A DNA stretch of 64,000 bases from Lutibacter oricola (GTDB lineage Bacteria > Bacteroidota > Bacteroidia > Flavobacteriales > Flavobacteriaceae). A program made the translations under genes and the position numbers. The stretch is taken from NCBI RefSeq assembly GCF_900106565.1, contig NZ_FNNJ01000006.1, positions 1 through 64,000 of the forward strand. The letters run 5' to 3'. Below the pieces are notes generated by a model, which worked only from the letters and a program-made list of their open reading frames with translations, did no database searches and had not been told where the DNA came from. This document shows positions 1 to 8,536 of this stretch, piece after piece (position 1 is the first letter of the stretch; every line of letters starts with the position of its first letter).

Positions 1-1848
1 TTAGACAATGATGGTGATATAGACAATACCGCTACAGCAGTAGCAACCTTACCAGATGGAACAACAGAGACAGACACATCAAGTGTTGCAGTACCGATCG
101 ATTACACAAACGGAGGAGAGCCTTCATACAGTGTAGAGAAGTTAGCTGATGTAAGTAGTGTATCAGCAGCAGGCGATGTAATTAGTTATACAATTACAGT
201 AGTAAACACATCAACATTTGCGGTAAGCGATGTTGTTGTAGATGATCCATTATTAGGAGGAGCGTTATCAAACCCAGCAGGAGATGATAATAATGATGGA
301 GTATTAGATGTAACAGAAACTTGGGTTTACAGTGGAACTTACACAGTAACACAAGAAGACATTGATACTAATGGGAATAATGATGATGGAGATATAGACA
401 ATACTGTAACGGTAACAGGAACTACACCAAATGGATCATCAACTCCAGATGTTGAAGATTCAGTAGAAGTTCCAATCGATTACACAAACGGAGGAGAACC
501 TTCATACAGTGTAGAGAAGTTAGCTGATGTAAGTAGTGTATCAGCAGCAGGCGATGTAATTACTTATACAATTACAGTAGTAAACACATCAACATTTGCG
601 GTAAGCGATGTTGTTGTAGATGATCCATTATTAGGAGGAGCGTTATCAAACCCAGCAGGAGATGATAATAATGATGGAGTATTAGATGTAACAGAAACTT
701 GGGTTTACAGTGGAACTTACACAGTAACACAAGAAGACATTGATACTAATGGGAATAATGATGATGGAGATATAGACAATACTGTAACGGTAACAGGAAC
801 TACACCAAATGGATCATCAACTCCAGATGTTGAAGATTCAGTAGAAGTTCCAATCGATTACACAAACGGAGGAGAACCTTCATACAGTGTGATTAAAGTT
901 TCTGACGTATCAGTTGTTTCTTATGAAGGTGATATTGTTACATACACTATTACAGTTGAAAATACTTCAACCTTTGGAATTAATAGCCTACAAGTTATAG
1001 ATGAGTTAGTAGACTTAGTATTAACTGATGGAGATGAAAATTCAAACAATATTTTAGATGTTGATGAAATTTGGACATTTGTTGGAAGTTATGAAGTAAC
1101 AGCTGAAACTTTATCAGGTTATGGAGTTAATGAATTAGGTGAAGCTGATAATGATGGTGATATTGATAACATAGTAACTGTTATGGGTAATAATCCTGCA
1201 GGTACAGCGTTAGATTCAATAAATGATACTGCAATAGTACTTGTTTATTTACCGCCAGTTGCCGTTGATGATTTAGCTGAAACAGACGCAAATACTCCAG
1301 TAGATATTGATATTTTAGATAATGATTATGATTTAGATGGAACAATTGATGTATTAAGTGTTGAAATTGTATCTGAGCCAACGAACGGAACCGTAGTTGT
1401 GAATGCAGATGGAACTGTAACCTATACTCCTGATTTTGATTTTATAGGTGAAGATCAATTTGATTATCAAGTTTGTGATAATGATGGTTTATGTGATACG
1501 GCAACAGTGTATATTGCAGTTATTGGTGTAAAAGCAGCGGAGTTAATTATACCTCAAGGTTTCTCTCCAAATGGAGATGGTAATCACGATGTATTCTTTA
1601 TAGATGATTTATCAAATTTATATCCGAATTTTCAATTAGTTATTTATAATAGATGGGGTAATGTAGTTTACGATTATAAACATGATGGTAATCCATTATC
1701 AGATCCAAGATGGTGGGATGGATATTCAACAGGAAGAATGACAATTAAGGATTCAGAAAAAGCACCTGTAGGAACCTATTATTACACAATATACTTTAAC
1801 AAGGATGGATTTAAGCCAAGATCAGGTTACGTATATTTAAATAGATAA
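1..1848 (+). CDS. T9SS-exported repetitive surface protein, 3' part
   Basis: The reading frame is open from the first base, so this is the C-terminal 615 residues of a larger protein whose start lies outside the window. It is a cell-surface or secreted adhesin-like protein. Two near-identical 126-residue modules (residues about 35-286) and a diverged third (about 287-412) have the look of DUF11/DUF7507-type beta-sandwich repeats (TYTITVENTS, LDVTETWVY, DNDGDIDNTVTV). A cadherin/Ig-like module follows (about 418-508, PPVAVDD...DNDYDLDG...YTPDFDFIGEDQFDYQV). The last 100 residues are a gliding-motility-associated C-terminal domain (GFSPNGDGNHD, IYNRWGNVVYD, GTYYYTIYF), the type B sorting signal of the type IX secretion system. 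The PorP/SprF-type gene directly downstream fits, because such proteins usually serve the export of a CHU_C-type partner. Domain assignments are by eye; the sorting domain is clear and the repeat family name is less certain. Confidence 0.9.
   Translation, partial: LDNDGDIDNTATAVATLPDGTTETDTSSVAVPIDYTNGGEPSYSVEKLADVSSVSAAGDVISYTITVVNTSTFAVSDVVVDDPLLGGALSNPAGDDNNDGVLDVTETWVYSGTYTVTQEDIDTNGNNDDGDIDNTVTVTGTTPNGSSTPDVEDSVEVPIDYTNGGEPSYSVEKLADVSSVSAAGDVITYTITVVNTSTFAVSDVVVDDPLLGGALSNPAGDDNNDGVLDVTETWVYSGTYTVTQEDIDTNGNNDDGDIDNTVTVTGTTPNGSSTPDVEDSVEVPIDYTNGGEPSYSVIKVSDVSVVSYEGDIVTYTITVENTSTFGINSLQVIDELVDLVLTDGDENSNNILDVDEIWTFVGSYEVTAETLSGYGVNELGEADNDGDIDNIVTVMGNNPAGTALDSINDTAIVLVYLPPVAVDDLAETDANTPVDIDILDNDYDLDGTIDVLSVEIVSEPTNGTVVVNADGTVTYTPDFDFIGEDQFDYQVCDNDGLCDTATVYIAVIGVKAAELIIPQGFSPNGDGNHDVFFIDDLSNLYPNFQLVIYNRWGNVVYDYKHDGNPLSDPRWWDGYSTGRMTIKDSEKAPVGTYYYTIYFNKDGFKPRSGYVYLNR
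103..858 (+). repeat. Two tandem 378-bp coding repeats
   Basis: The 103-480 and 481-858 units are each exactly 378 bp (126 codons). By eye they differ at only two bases: a silent GAG/GAA near 120/498 and an AGT/ACT (Ser/Thr) near 184/562. The next module starts with the same 32 bases at 859 and then diverges strongly. A partial earlier unit occupies 1-102. Such identity, including synonymous positions, points to recent duplication or gene conversion. Confidence 0.95.
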
Positions 1849-1864
1849 ATTATAAAAATTAATA

Positions 1865-1897
1865 AGTAACTAGAGACTTAAAAACTCTCTAGTTACT
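1865..1897 (+). other. Intercistronic hairpin before porP/sprF-like gene
   Basis: A perfect 12-bp stem (AGTAACTAGAGA at 1865-1876 pairing with 1886-1897) encloses a 9-nt A-rich loop between the adhesin stop codon and the next ATG at 1911. No U-tract follows, so it does not look like a standard terminator. It may be a partial terminator, a processing site or an mRNA stability element that separates the levels of the two genes. The structure is seen in the sequence; its role is inferred. Confidence 0.6.
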
Positions 1898-1910
1898 AAA
1901 ATATTATATT

Positions 1911-2837
1911 ATGAAAAGTATTAAAACCCTTATTAAAATGTTTGTTATAGTTTTTTCTGTAACAACGTTATATGGTCAGCAAGATGCTCAATACACTCAG
2001 TATGCATATAATATGCATATTTTGAATCCTGCCTATGCTGGGTCTGAAGGAACATTGAATATTGGACTTTTAGGAAGAACACAATGGGTAAATTTGGAGG
2101 GTGCCCCTCAAACATTTACAGCAACTGTAAATGCGCCAATTAGACGAAATGTTGGTATGGGATTTTCAATAATAGCTGATGAAGTTGGACCAGTAAAGGA
2201 GCAAAATATTTATGCCGATTTTTCATATAAAATACAATTAAATGAGTATGCTAATCTTGCTTTTGGTATTAAAGGAGGTTTTACCTTTATAAATGCAAAT
2301 TTACCATTGCTAGATTTAGGGGATGATGTTCCAGATGATGCGTTTCAAGAAAAATTAGATAAGAAAACAGCAAATTTTGGAGCGGGTATTTATTATTATA
2401 CAGATAGATTTTATGCAGGCTTGTCTTTACCTAATATGTTGAAGAATTTTCATTTTTCAACAACAGATGGAGGGTATAAGTATAGTGCTATAGAAAATTT
2501 ACATTATTTTTTAACTTCAGGATATATATTTGATGTTTCACATGATTTAAAATTGAAACCATCAATAATGTTAAAAGGTGTAAAAGGAGCTCCATTGTCT
2601 GTCGATTTATCTGGTAGTGCTTTAATTAAAGATAAATTAGAGTTAGGTTTATCTTGGAGGTTAGATGATTCGGTAAGTGGAATGTTTAATATTTTAGTAT
2701 CAGAAAATACAAGAATTGGATATGCATATGATTATACATTATCTAATTTAGGAGATTTTAATTCAGGAACACACGAAGTATTTTTATTATTTAATATAAG
2801 TAACTCTAGAGCTGGTTTATCACCAAGGTTCTTTTAA
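1911..2837 (+). CDS. PorP/SprF family T9SS membrane protein
   Basis: A 308-residue outer-membrane protein of the PorP/SprF family, which supports type IX secretion or surface attachment of a partner protein. It has a cleavable signal peptide (about residues 1-22, ending LYGQ), followed at once by the family signature QDAQYTQYAYNMHILNPAYAGS. The rest alternates Gly and aromatic residues as in a beta-barrel and ends in an aromatic residue (PRFF). Length is normal for the family. It lies 62 bp after a CHU_C-domain protein and 24 bp before an OmpA/PD40 protein, the common flavobacterial three-gene arrangement, so its likely client is the upstream adhesin. Which of the several PorP paralogues of such genomes it corresponds to cannot be told from the sequence. 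Confidence 0.92.
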   Translation: MKSIKTLIKMFVIVFSVTTLYGQQDAQYTQYAYNMHILNPAYAGSEGTLNIGLLGRTQWVNLEGAPQTFTATVNAPIRRNVGMGFSIIADEVGPVKEQNIYADFSYKIQLNEYANLAFGIKGGFTFINANLPLLDLGDDVPDDAFQEKLDKKTANFGAGIYYYTDRFYAGLSLPNMLKNFHFSTTDGGYKYSAIENLHYFLTSGYIFDVSHDLKLKPSIMLKGVKGAPLSVDLSGSALIKDKLELGLSWRLDDSVSGMFNILVSENTRIGYAYDYTLSNLGDFNSGTHEVFLLFNISNSRAGLSPRFF

Positions 2838-2861
2838 TCTACTTATTAATAACAAAGAATT

Positions 2862-4466
2862 ATGAAAAAAATAGTTACATTCATATTTATTGTAAGTTTT
2901 AGCATTTTAGGTTTCTCTCAAGAAACTGAAGAAAGGTATACAATTCAAAATTTATCTGTAAACAATAGGTATTCAAATTTTGGTACATCTTTATACGGTG
3001 AAAACCAGATGATTTTTGCTATGCCTGCAAAGAGGAATTATATTATTAATAATACTTGGACTACGAATAACCAACCATTTTTAGATTTATATGTGGGTGA
3101 TATAAAAGAAAGTGGTCAATTAGAAAACATTAAAAAATTCTCAAGTAAATTAAATACAAGATTTCACGAAGCTGATGTAACATTTACAAAAGATAAAAAA
3201 ACAGTTTATTTTACTAGAAGTAATTATTTTAAAGGAAAATATAAAAAGGATACGTTAGGTATTAATAGACTTAAAATGTTTAAGGCCACCGTTGGAGAAA
3301 ATGATGAATGGTTAAATATTGAATCTATGCCTTTTAATGATGATAACTATTCATGTGGTCATCCAAGTTTAAGCGAAGATCAATCTACACTTTATTTTGT
3401 GTCTGATATGCCTGGAACTTTAGGAAAAACGGATATATTTAAAGTTGCCGTTAATGGAGATGGAACTTATGGACCTCCAGTTAATTTAGGACCAACAATT
3501 AATACAGAAGAAAGAGAAATGTTTCCTTATATAGATGGGAATGATGAATTATATTATTCAACAAATGGAAGAGATGATGGGTTAGGAATGCTAGATATTT
3601 ATGTAGCGAGGTTTACTCCAGATGGAATTTTAGAGCCAGTACATTTAGGTAATAATATAAATAGTGAAAGAGATGATTTTGCTTTTATAATAAATAAAGA
3701 AAAGAGAGAAGGATATTTCTCATCGAATAGATACAGAGGAAAAGGAGATGATGATATTTATTATTTCAAAGAAGAGATTCCGCTTCCGAAACCAGTTATA
3801 GTTTGTAAACAAATTTTTAATATTATAGTTAAAAATAGAAAAACAGGAGAGTTAATTTCAAATGCAGATATTAATATATCTAAAGGAAGTGAAGCTATTA
3901 TTGAAGGTGATTTTACAGATGAAAAGGGAGCTTATAAATTAGAAGATGTTGATTGTGAAACAGAATATACAATTGAGGCTGGTAAAAGATTCTTTTTATC
4001 TGATACTAAGTTGATAAAAACATCTAATAAAAACGAGTTAGAACAAACTATAGAAATGCTGATTTCTCCAGATGAGTTTATTGTAGTTAGGGAAAAAGTA
4101 ATGATTGACATTAATCCAATTTACTTTGATTACGATAAATTTAATATTAGAAAAGATGCGGCTCGTGAGCTTGATAAAGTTGTAAAGGTAATGAATAAGT
4201 ATCCTGATTTAATTGTGGAATCAGGTTCACATACAGATTCTAGAGGTCGAGATGCTTATAATAATTATTTATCAGATAAAAGAGCTTTATCTACAGTTGA
4301 TTATATAATTTCTAAAGGTATTTCACCTGAAAGAATTACAGGAAAAGGATATGGAGAAACACAATTAACTAATAAATGTTCTAACGGTGTACGTTGTACT
4401 ACAGAAGAACATCAATTAAATAGAAGAACGGAATTTGTAATTGTTAATCCAGAAGTGATTAATTAA
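2862..4466 (+). CDS. OmpA family protein with PD40 beta-propeller repeats
   Basis: A 534-residue envelope protein that probably anchors the T9SS partner system to peptidoglycan. It has a signal peptide (about residues 1-19, ending GFSQ). A PD40/WD40-like propeller region follows (about 35-305) with repeated motifs such as CGHPSLSEDQSTLYFVSD, EREMFPYIDGNDELYYSTNG and DFAFIINKEKREGYFSSN. A carboxypeptidase-regulatory-like module covers about 315-400, and a C-terminal OmpA domain covers about 418-534 (PIYFDYDKFNIRKDA, SGSHTDSRGRDAYN, LSDKRALSTVDYI, NRRTEFVI). The Asp and Arg of the OmpA peptidoglycan site (HTDSRG...NRRTEF) are present. Many flavobacterial relatives carry an N-terminal TPR segment, which is absent here. 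It is probably co-transcribed with the two upstream genes. Confidence 0.9.
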   Translation: MKKIVTFIFIVSFSILGFSQETEERYTIQNLSVNNRYSNFGTSLYGENQMIFAMPAKRNYIINNTWTTNNQPFLDLYVGDIKESGQLENIKKFSSKLNTRFHEADVTFTKDKKTVYFTRSNYFKGKYKKDTLGINRLKMFKATVGENDEWLNIESMPFNDDNYSCGHPSLSEDQSTLYFVSDMPGTLGKTDIFKVAVNGDGTYGPPVNLGPTINTEEREMFPYIDGNDELYYSTNGRDDGLGMLDIYVARFTPDGILEPVHLGNNINSERDDFAFIINKEKREGYFSSNRYRGKGDDDIYYFKEEIPLPKPVIVCKQIFNIIVKNRKTGELISNADINISKGSEAIIEGDFTDEKGAYKLEDVDCETEYTIEAGKRFFLSDTKLIKTSNKNELEQTIEMLISPDEFIVVREKVMIDINPIYFDYDKFNIRKDAARELDKVVKVMNKYPDLIVESGSHTDSRGRDAYNNYLSDKRALSTVDYIISKGISPERITGKGYGETQLTNKCSNGVRCTTEEHQLNRRTEFVIVNPEVIN

Positions 4467-4493
4467 AATATTTAAAATCTAAAACTATAAATT

Positions 4494-4692
4494 ATGCAGT
4501 TAAAGTTATACTACAGTTGTGGGGACGACGAAAACTTTAACTATATTTGTAGACTTTAGTTTTCTGGTTAAGATATTAGAAAAGTAACATATATACTGCA
4601 GTTGTGGGGACGACAAATTTATGTGACTTTAATATAAACTAAGACTTAATAAGAAAAGAAAAGTCTCGAGAACAATGTTCTCGAGACTTTTT
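4494..4692 (+). ncRNA. Candidate structured RNA with two copies of one hairpin motif
   Basis: The tail after the OmpA stop contains two copies of one motif. Copy A has an outer stem 4498-4507/4533-4542 (10 bp). Copy B has an outer stem 4581-4591/4620-4630 (11 bp, one A-G mismatch). Both contain the same core: ATACTRCA on the 5' side, then an inner 5-bp hairpin GTTGT-GGGG-ACGAC (4516-4529 and 4601-4614), then RAA. The outer stems differ in sequence but both still pair, which argues for an RNA structure rather than a coding or DNA-binding repeat. A strong terminator closes the region. It may be a 3' UTR element or a separate small RNA. I do not recognise a described family. Confidence 0.55.
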
Positions 4693-4695
4693 AAT
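4659..4695. terminator. Strong bidirectional terminator
   Basis: A 15-bp perfect stem (4659-4673 with 4677-4691, core AGTCTCGAGAAC) has a 3-nt loop and is followed by T's on the plus strand. An A-rich tract on the other side would serve the minus strand. It ends the T9SS unit and, from the other side, gcvP. Confidence 0.9.
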
Positions 4696-4720
4696 TTTTG
4701 TATATTATTTTTTATAATTT

Positions 4721-7567
4721 TTACATATAATCTTCAATAGGATTACAAGAACAAATTAAATTTCTATCTCCATAGGCATCATCAACTCTTCTTACAGAAG
4801 GCCAAAATTTGTTTTCTTTAATATAGTCTAAAGGAAAAGCAGCCTTACTTCTAGAATATGGTAATTCCCAGTTATCGCTTGTTAACATTTCTTGCGTATG
4901 AGGAGCATTTTTTATAACAGAATTTGTGTCTCCAGCTTCCATTTCATCAATTTCAGATTTAATACTAATTAAAGCATTACAAAACGTGTCTAATTCTTCT
5001 TTGTTTTCACTTTCTGTTGGTTCTATCATAAGAGTTCCAGCAACTGGGAATGATACTGTAGGAGCGTGAAATCCGTAATCCATTAATCGTTTTGCTATGT
5101 CTACAACTTCAACACCTTTTTGTTTAAATTCTCTAAAGTCAACAATCATTTCATGAGCAGCAAAACCGTTTTCACCAGTATATAAAATACTGTAATGTTC
5201 TTCTAAGCGACATTTTAAATAATTAGCATTTAGAATAGCATTTATTGTAGAGTTTTTAAGCCCTTCTGAACCAAGCATTTTAATATAACTATATGATATT
5301 AACAATACAAGAGCAGAACCCCAAGGAGCAGATGATATAGCTGTAATTCCAGTTTCTTTTCCTCCCGTTGGAATAATTGGGTTTGAAGGTAAAAATGGTG
5401 CTAAGTGCTCAACTACACAAATTGGCCCAACACCTGGTCCACCACCACCATGCGGAATGGCAAAAGTTTTATGTAAGTTTAAGTGGCAAACATCAGCCCC
5501 AATAGTTGCAGGATTTGTAAGTCCAACTTGAGCATTCATATTTGCACCATCCATATAAACTTGGCCTCCATTAGTGTGAATAATTTCAGTAATTTCTTTA
5601 ATAGTGCTTTCAAATACTCCGTGCGTAGATGGGTAAGTAACCATTAAAGCAGCTAAGTTATCTTTATGTAACAATGCTTTTTCTCGTAAATCATCTACAT
5701 CAATATTGCCATCTTCAGTAGATTTTGTTACAACAACTTTCATACCTGCCATAACAGCAGAAGCCGGATTAGTTCCGTGAGCAGAAGCTGGAATTAAGCA
5801 AATATTTCTATGACTTTCATTATTAGATTCGTGGTAAGCTTTAATAACCATTAGTCCTGCATATTCACCTTGAGCACCAGAATTTGGTTGTAATGAAGTT
5901 GCATAAAATCCAGTTATTTCATTTAAAGCAGCTTCTAATTCTTTAAAAACCATATGGTAACCACCAGCTTGTTCAACAGGTACAAATGGGTGAATATTAC
6001 CCCAAATAGGCCAGCTTAAAGGAAGCATTTCAGTAGCCGCATTTAATTTCATAGTACAAGACCCAAGAGAAATCATAGAATGATTTAACGATAAATCTTT
6101 ACGCTCTAATTTTTTTATATAGCGCATCATTTCAGTTTCTGAGTGGTATTTTTCAAAAACTTCATTTGTCATAAATGTTGAAGTACGTTTAATACTTTCA
6201 TCTAAGCTTTTTTCTTCAATAGTGTTAAAGCTAATAACTGGTCTATTTTCAGCAGTAGCTATAACTTCTATAATATCATTAACATCGTTTAAATTTGTTG
6301 TTTCATTTAAAGAGATGTTAATTTGATTGTTTTTAGTGTAAAAGAAGTTTATTTCTTTTTCTTCAGCTAGTTCTTTAACCTTTTCCGTATTCGATACAGA
6401 AATAGATAGTGTATCAAAAAACATTTTATTGGTTTGTACAACACCTAACTTTTCAAATCCTTTGTTTAAAGTATTTGTTAAATTATGAATTTTTGAAGCA
6501 ATAAAAGTCAACCCGTTAGGACCGTGATAAACACCATACATACCAGCCATTACAGCTAATAAAACTTGGGCTGTACAAATATTTGAAGTCGCTTTTTCGC
6601 GTTTAATATGTTGTTCTCTAGTTTGTAAAGCCATACGTAAGGCCCTATTTCCATCTTTATCTTGGGTTACCCCAATAATTCTTCCTGGAATATTTCTTTT
6701 GTAGCTTTCTTTAGTAGCAAAATATGCAGCGTGTGGTCCACCATATCCCATAGGAATACCAAAACGTTGAGTAGTACCAACAACAACATCAGCTCCCCAT
6801 TCTCCTGGAGGAGTTAATAAGGTTAAACTTAATAAATCTGCAGCGGCAACAACTCTAGCTTCAACAGATTTTGCTTTTTCAACAAAGTTTGCATAATTGT
6901 TTACTTCACCATTTTTAGATGGATATTGTACTATTGCACCGTAAACATTTTCTGAGAATTCGAATTCCAAATGATTTCCAAAAATTAATTCAACCCCTAA
7001 TGGAATTGCTCTTGTTTTTAAAATATCTATAGTTTGTGGAAGTACATCTTCAGAAACAAAAAATTGTAAAGCATTTGCCTTTTTTTGAGCTCTAGATCGT
7101 GTATTTAATAACATAATCATTGCTTCTGCAGCAGCAGTTCCTTCATCTAATAATGAAGCATTTGCCAATTCCATTCCTGTAAGTTCAGTTACCATAGTTT
7201 GGTAATTTAATAACGCCTCTAAACGGCCTTGAGCAATTTCTGCTTGGTAAGGAGTATATGCTGTATACCATCCTGGGTTTTCTAAAATGTTACGTTGAAT
7301 AACACCAGGTAAAATTGTTGGGTGGTACCCTAAACCAATGTAGGTTTTAAATAATTTATTATTTGATGAAATATTTCTTATATGAAGCGTGTATTGAAAT
7401 TCACTTAAAGCTTCCGGAAGGTCTAAATCATTTTTAAGTAAAATATCATTAGGAATAGTTTTTTTAATAAGGCTTTCTACAGAGTCTACCCCAATAGTTT
7501 TAACCATTTCGTTGATCTCGTTTTTACGAGGACCAATATGTCTTAAAGCAAAAGAATTTGTATTCAT
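4721..7567 (-). CDS. gcvP: Glycine dehydrogenase (decarboxylating), P protein
   Basis: The P protein of the glycine cleavage system: it decarboxylates glycine with pyridoxal phosphate and passes the aminomethyl group to lipoyl-GcvH, feeding one-carbon units to folate. The 948 residues match the usual single-chain bacterial form (about 950), with both homologous halves present. Clear motifs are FALRHIGPR at the N terminus, YTPYQAEIAQGRLEALLNYQ, SLGSCTMKLNA and the PLP-lysine motif HLNLHKTFAIPHGGGGPG (Lys near residue 699). The gene stands alone: gcvT and gcvH are not in the window. A TAATTTTG -7 box lies about 35 bp upstream of the ATG, and the leader is too short for a glycine riboswitch. Confidence 0.98.
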   Translation of the reverse strand: MNTNSFALRHIGPRKNEINEMVKTIGVDSVESLIKKTIPNDILLKNDLDLPEALSEFQYTLHIRNISSNNKLFKTYIGLGYHPTILPGVIQRNILENPGWYTAYTPYQAEIAQGRLEALLNYQTMVTELTGMELANASLLDEGTAAAEAMIMLLNTRSRAQKKANALQFFVSEDVLPQTIDILKTRAIPLGVELIFGNHLEFEFSENVYGAIVQYPSKNGEVNNYANFVEKAKSVEARVVAAADLLSLTLLTPPGEWGADVVVGTTQRFGIPMGYGGPHAAYFATKESYKRNIPGRIIGVTQDKDGNRALRMALQTREQHIKREKATSNICTAQVLLAVMAGMYGVYHGPNGLTFIASKIHNLTNTLNKGFEKLGVVQTNKMFFDTLSISVSNTEKVKELAEEKEINFFYTKNNQINISLNETTNLNDVNDIIEVIATAENRPVISFNTIEEKSLDESIKRTSTFMTNEVFEKYHSETEMMRYIKKLERKDLSLNHSMISLGSCTMKLNAATEMLPLSWPIWGNIHPFVPVEQAGGYHMVFKELEAALNEITGFYATSLQPNSGAQGEYAGLMVIKAYHESNNESHRNICLIPASAHGTNPASAVMAGMKVVVTKSTEDGNIDVDDLREKALLHKDNLAALMVTYPSTHGVFESTIKEITEIIHTNGGQVYMDGANMNAQVGLTNPATIGADVCHLNLHKTFAIPHGGGGPGVGPICVVEHLAPFLPSNPIIPTGGKETGITAISSAPWGSALVLLISYSYIKMLGSEGLKNSTINAILNANYLKCRLEEHYSILYTGENGFAAHEMIVDFREFKQKGVEVVDIAKRLMDYGFHAPTVSFPVAGTLMIEPTESENKEELDTFCNALISIKSEIDEMEAGDTNSVIKNAPHTQEMLTSDNWELPYSRSKAAFPLDYIKENKFWPSVRRVDDAYGDRNLICSCNPIEDYM

Positions 7568-7601
7568 TAAATACTATAAATTAGTTCGTTATTTTTCAGC
7601 T

Positions 7602-7609
7602 CAAAATTA
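7602..7609 (-). promoter_or_regulatory. -7 box of gcvP
   Basis: Read on the minus strand this is TAATTTTG, matching the Bacteroidetes -7 consensus TAnnTTTG. It adjoins a 12-bp palindrome (ACTTAATTAAGT, 7609-7620). The predicted start would give a leader of roughly 30 nt. No clear -33 TTTG is visible. Confidence 0.5.
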
Positions 7610-7693
7610 CTTAATTAAGTAGAATTATATTAACCTAGATTTAATAATTTATAATATTTTGTTAACCATGAAATTAAGATATTAACAATTAAC

Positions 7694-7701
7694 TACATTT
7701 G
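7694..7701 (+). promoter_or_regulatory. -7 box of UbiA-like gene
   Basis: TACATTTG matches TAnnTTTG. Its last base is only 4 nt before the ATG at 7706, so the predicted transcript would start at or within a base or two of the start codon. Confidence 0.5.
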
Positions 7702-7705
7702 TTGA

Positions 7706-8536
7706 ATGCATTTTTTGAAGAAAATTTTTAATTTTTACATTTTAAGTAACATTCATGTAGCCATTTCGGGTTTTTGTATGACTAAAATTTCGTTGCTTAA
7801 AATTAATAATTACGAAGATGTAACTCCTTTATTTGTAGCCTTATCAATAATAATTTCATATAATTTTATTAGATTTTATGAAGCTAAAGTTGGTAAAGTA
7901 GTGTGGTTTAAAGATTGGTTTGCAGCTTATAAGTATGCTTTTTATTTAATAAATATTTTATCTATTGTTGGTTTAATTACTTTGGTGTTTTTTACTGAAT
8001 TTAATCTACAATCACTTGTTGTTTTAATTCCTTTTGGAATAATGACTTTCTTTTACGCAATACCAATTCTGAAAATTAAAAATGTTGAAGTTTCGTTTAG
8101 AAATTTTCCATTTATAAAAATATTTAGTATTGCTTTTGCTTGGGCAGGCGTTACTGTAATTTTTCCACAGACAGCGTTAGGTTTGGAATTTAAAACAACT
8201 AATTATTTAGAGTTTATACAACGTTTTTTTATTTTACTTGCAATTATTTTACCTTTTGATATTAGAGATATAAAATACGATTTAAAAAAGTTAAAAACAT
8301 TACCTCAAGTGGTTGGGGTACCAAAATCTAAAGTATTAGGAATTGTTTTTATACTATTTTTTGTAGTTTTAGAATTATTAAAAACAGAAAATTATTTTTT
8401 TAGTACTTTTATAATTGGAGTAATAACAGGGATGTTTTTGCTTTTTTCAAGTGAAAAAAAATTAAACTATTATGCTAGTTTTTGGGTAGAAGCAATACCA
8501 ATATATTGGCTTGTAATAATATTGCTAAATGTTTAG
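7706..8536 (+). CDS. UbiA-like polytopic membrane protein
   Basis: A 276-residue integral membrane protein with about eight hydrophobic segments. The overall pattern and the motif DIRDIKYD (about residues 185-192) resemble the second Asp-rich motif of UbiA-superfamily prenyltransferases. The first Asp-rich motif (N/DxxxD) expected after the second helix is not visible: the corresponding stretch reads SYNFIRFYEAK. It may therefore be a divergent or catalytically altered UbiA-fold protein rather than a working prenyltransferase. Its stop overlaps the start of the downstream methyltransferase by 8 bp, so the two are translationally coupled and may act in one pathway. A true menA with both motifs lies elsewhere in the window (58855-59751). 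Specific function unknown. Confidence 0.65.
   Translation: MHFLKKIFNFYILSNIHVAISGFCMTKISLLKINNYEDVTPLFVALSIIISYNFIRFYEAKVGKVVWFKDWFAAYKYAFYLINILSIVGLITLVFFTEFNLQSLVVLIPFGIMTFFYAIPILKIKNVEVSFRNFPFIKIFSIAFAWAGVTVIFPQTALGLEFKTTNYLEFIQRFFILLAIILPFDIRDIKYDLKKLKTLPQVVGVPKSKVLGIVFILFFVVLELLKTENYFFSTFIIGVITGMFLLFSSEKKLNYYASFWVEAIPIYWLVIILLNV

Noticed and set aside
889-1848. The adhesin as a separate gene starting with GTG at 889
   Set aside because: The frame is open without interruption from base 1 and the upstream codons form the preceding repeats, so this GTG is an internal Val codon.
4494-4559. A 21-codon ORF overlapping hairpin copy A (starts MQLKLYYSCGDDENF)
   Set aside because: The second motif copy is in the same codon phase but has a stop just upstream and no start, so the shared sequence is better explained by base pairing than by a peptide.
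7568-7605. Possible glycine riboswitch before gcvP
   Set aside because: The predicted leader is only about 30 nt, too short for the aptamer, and no aptamer-like pairing is visible.
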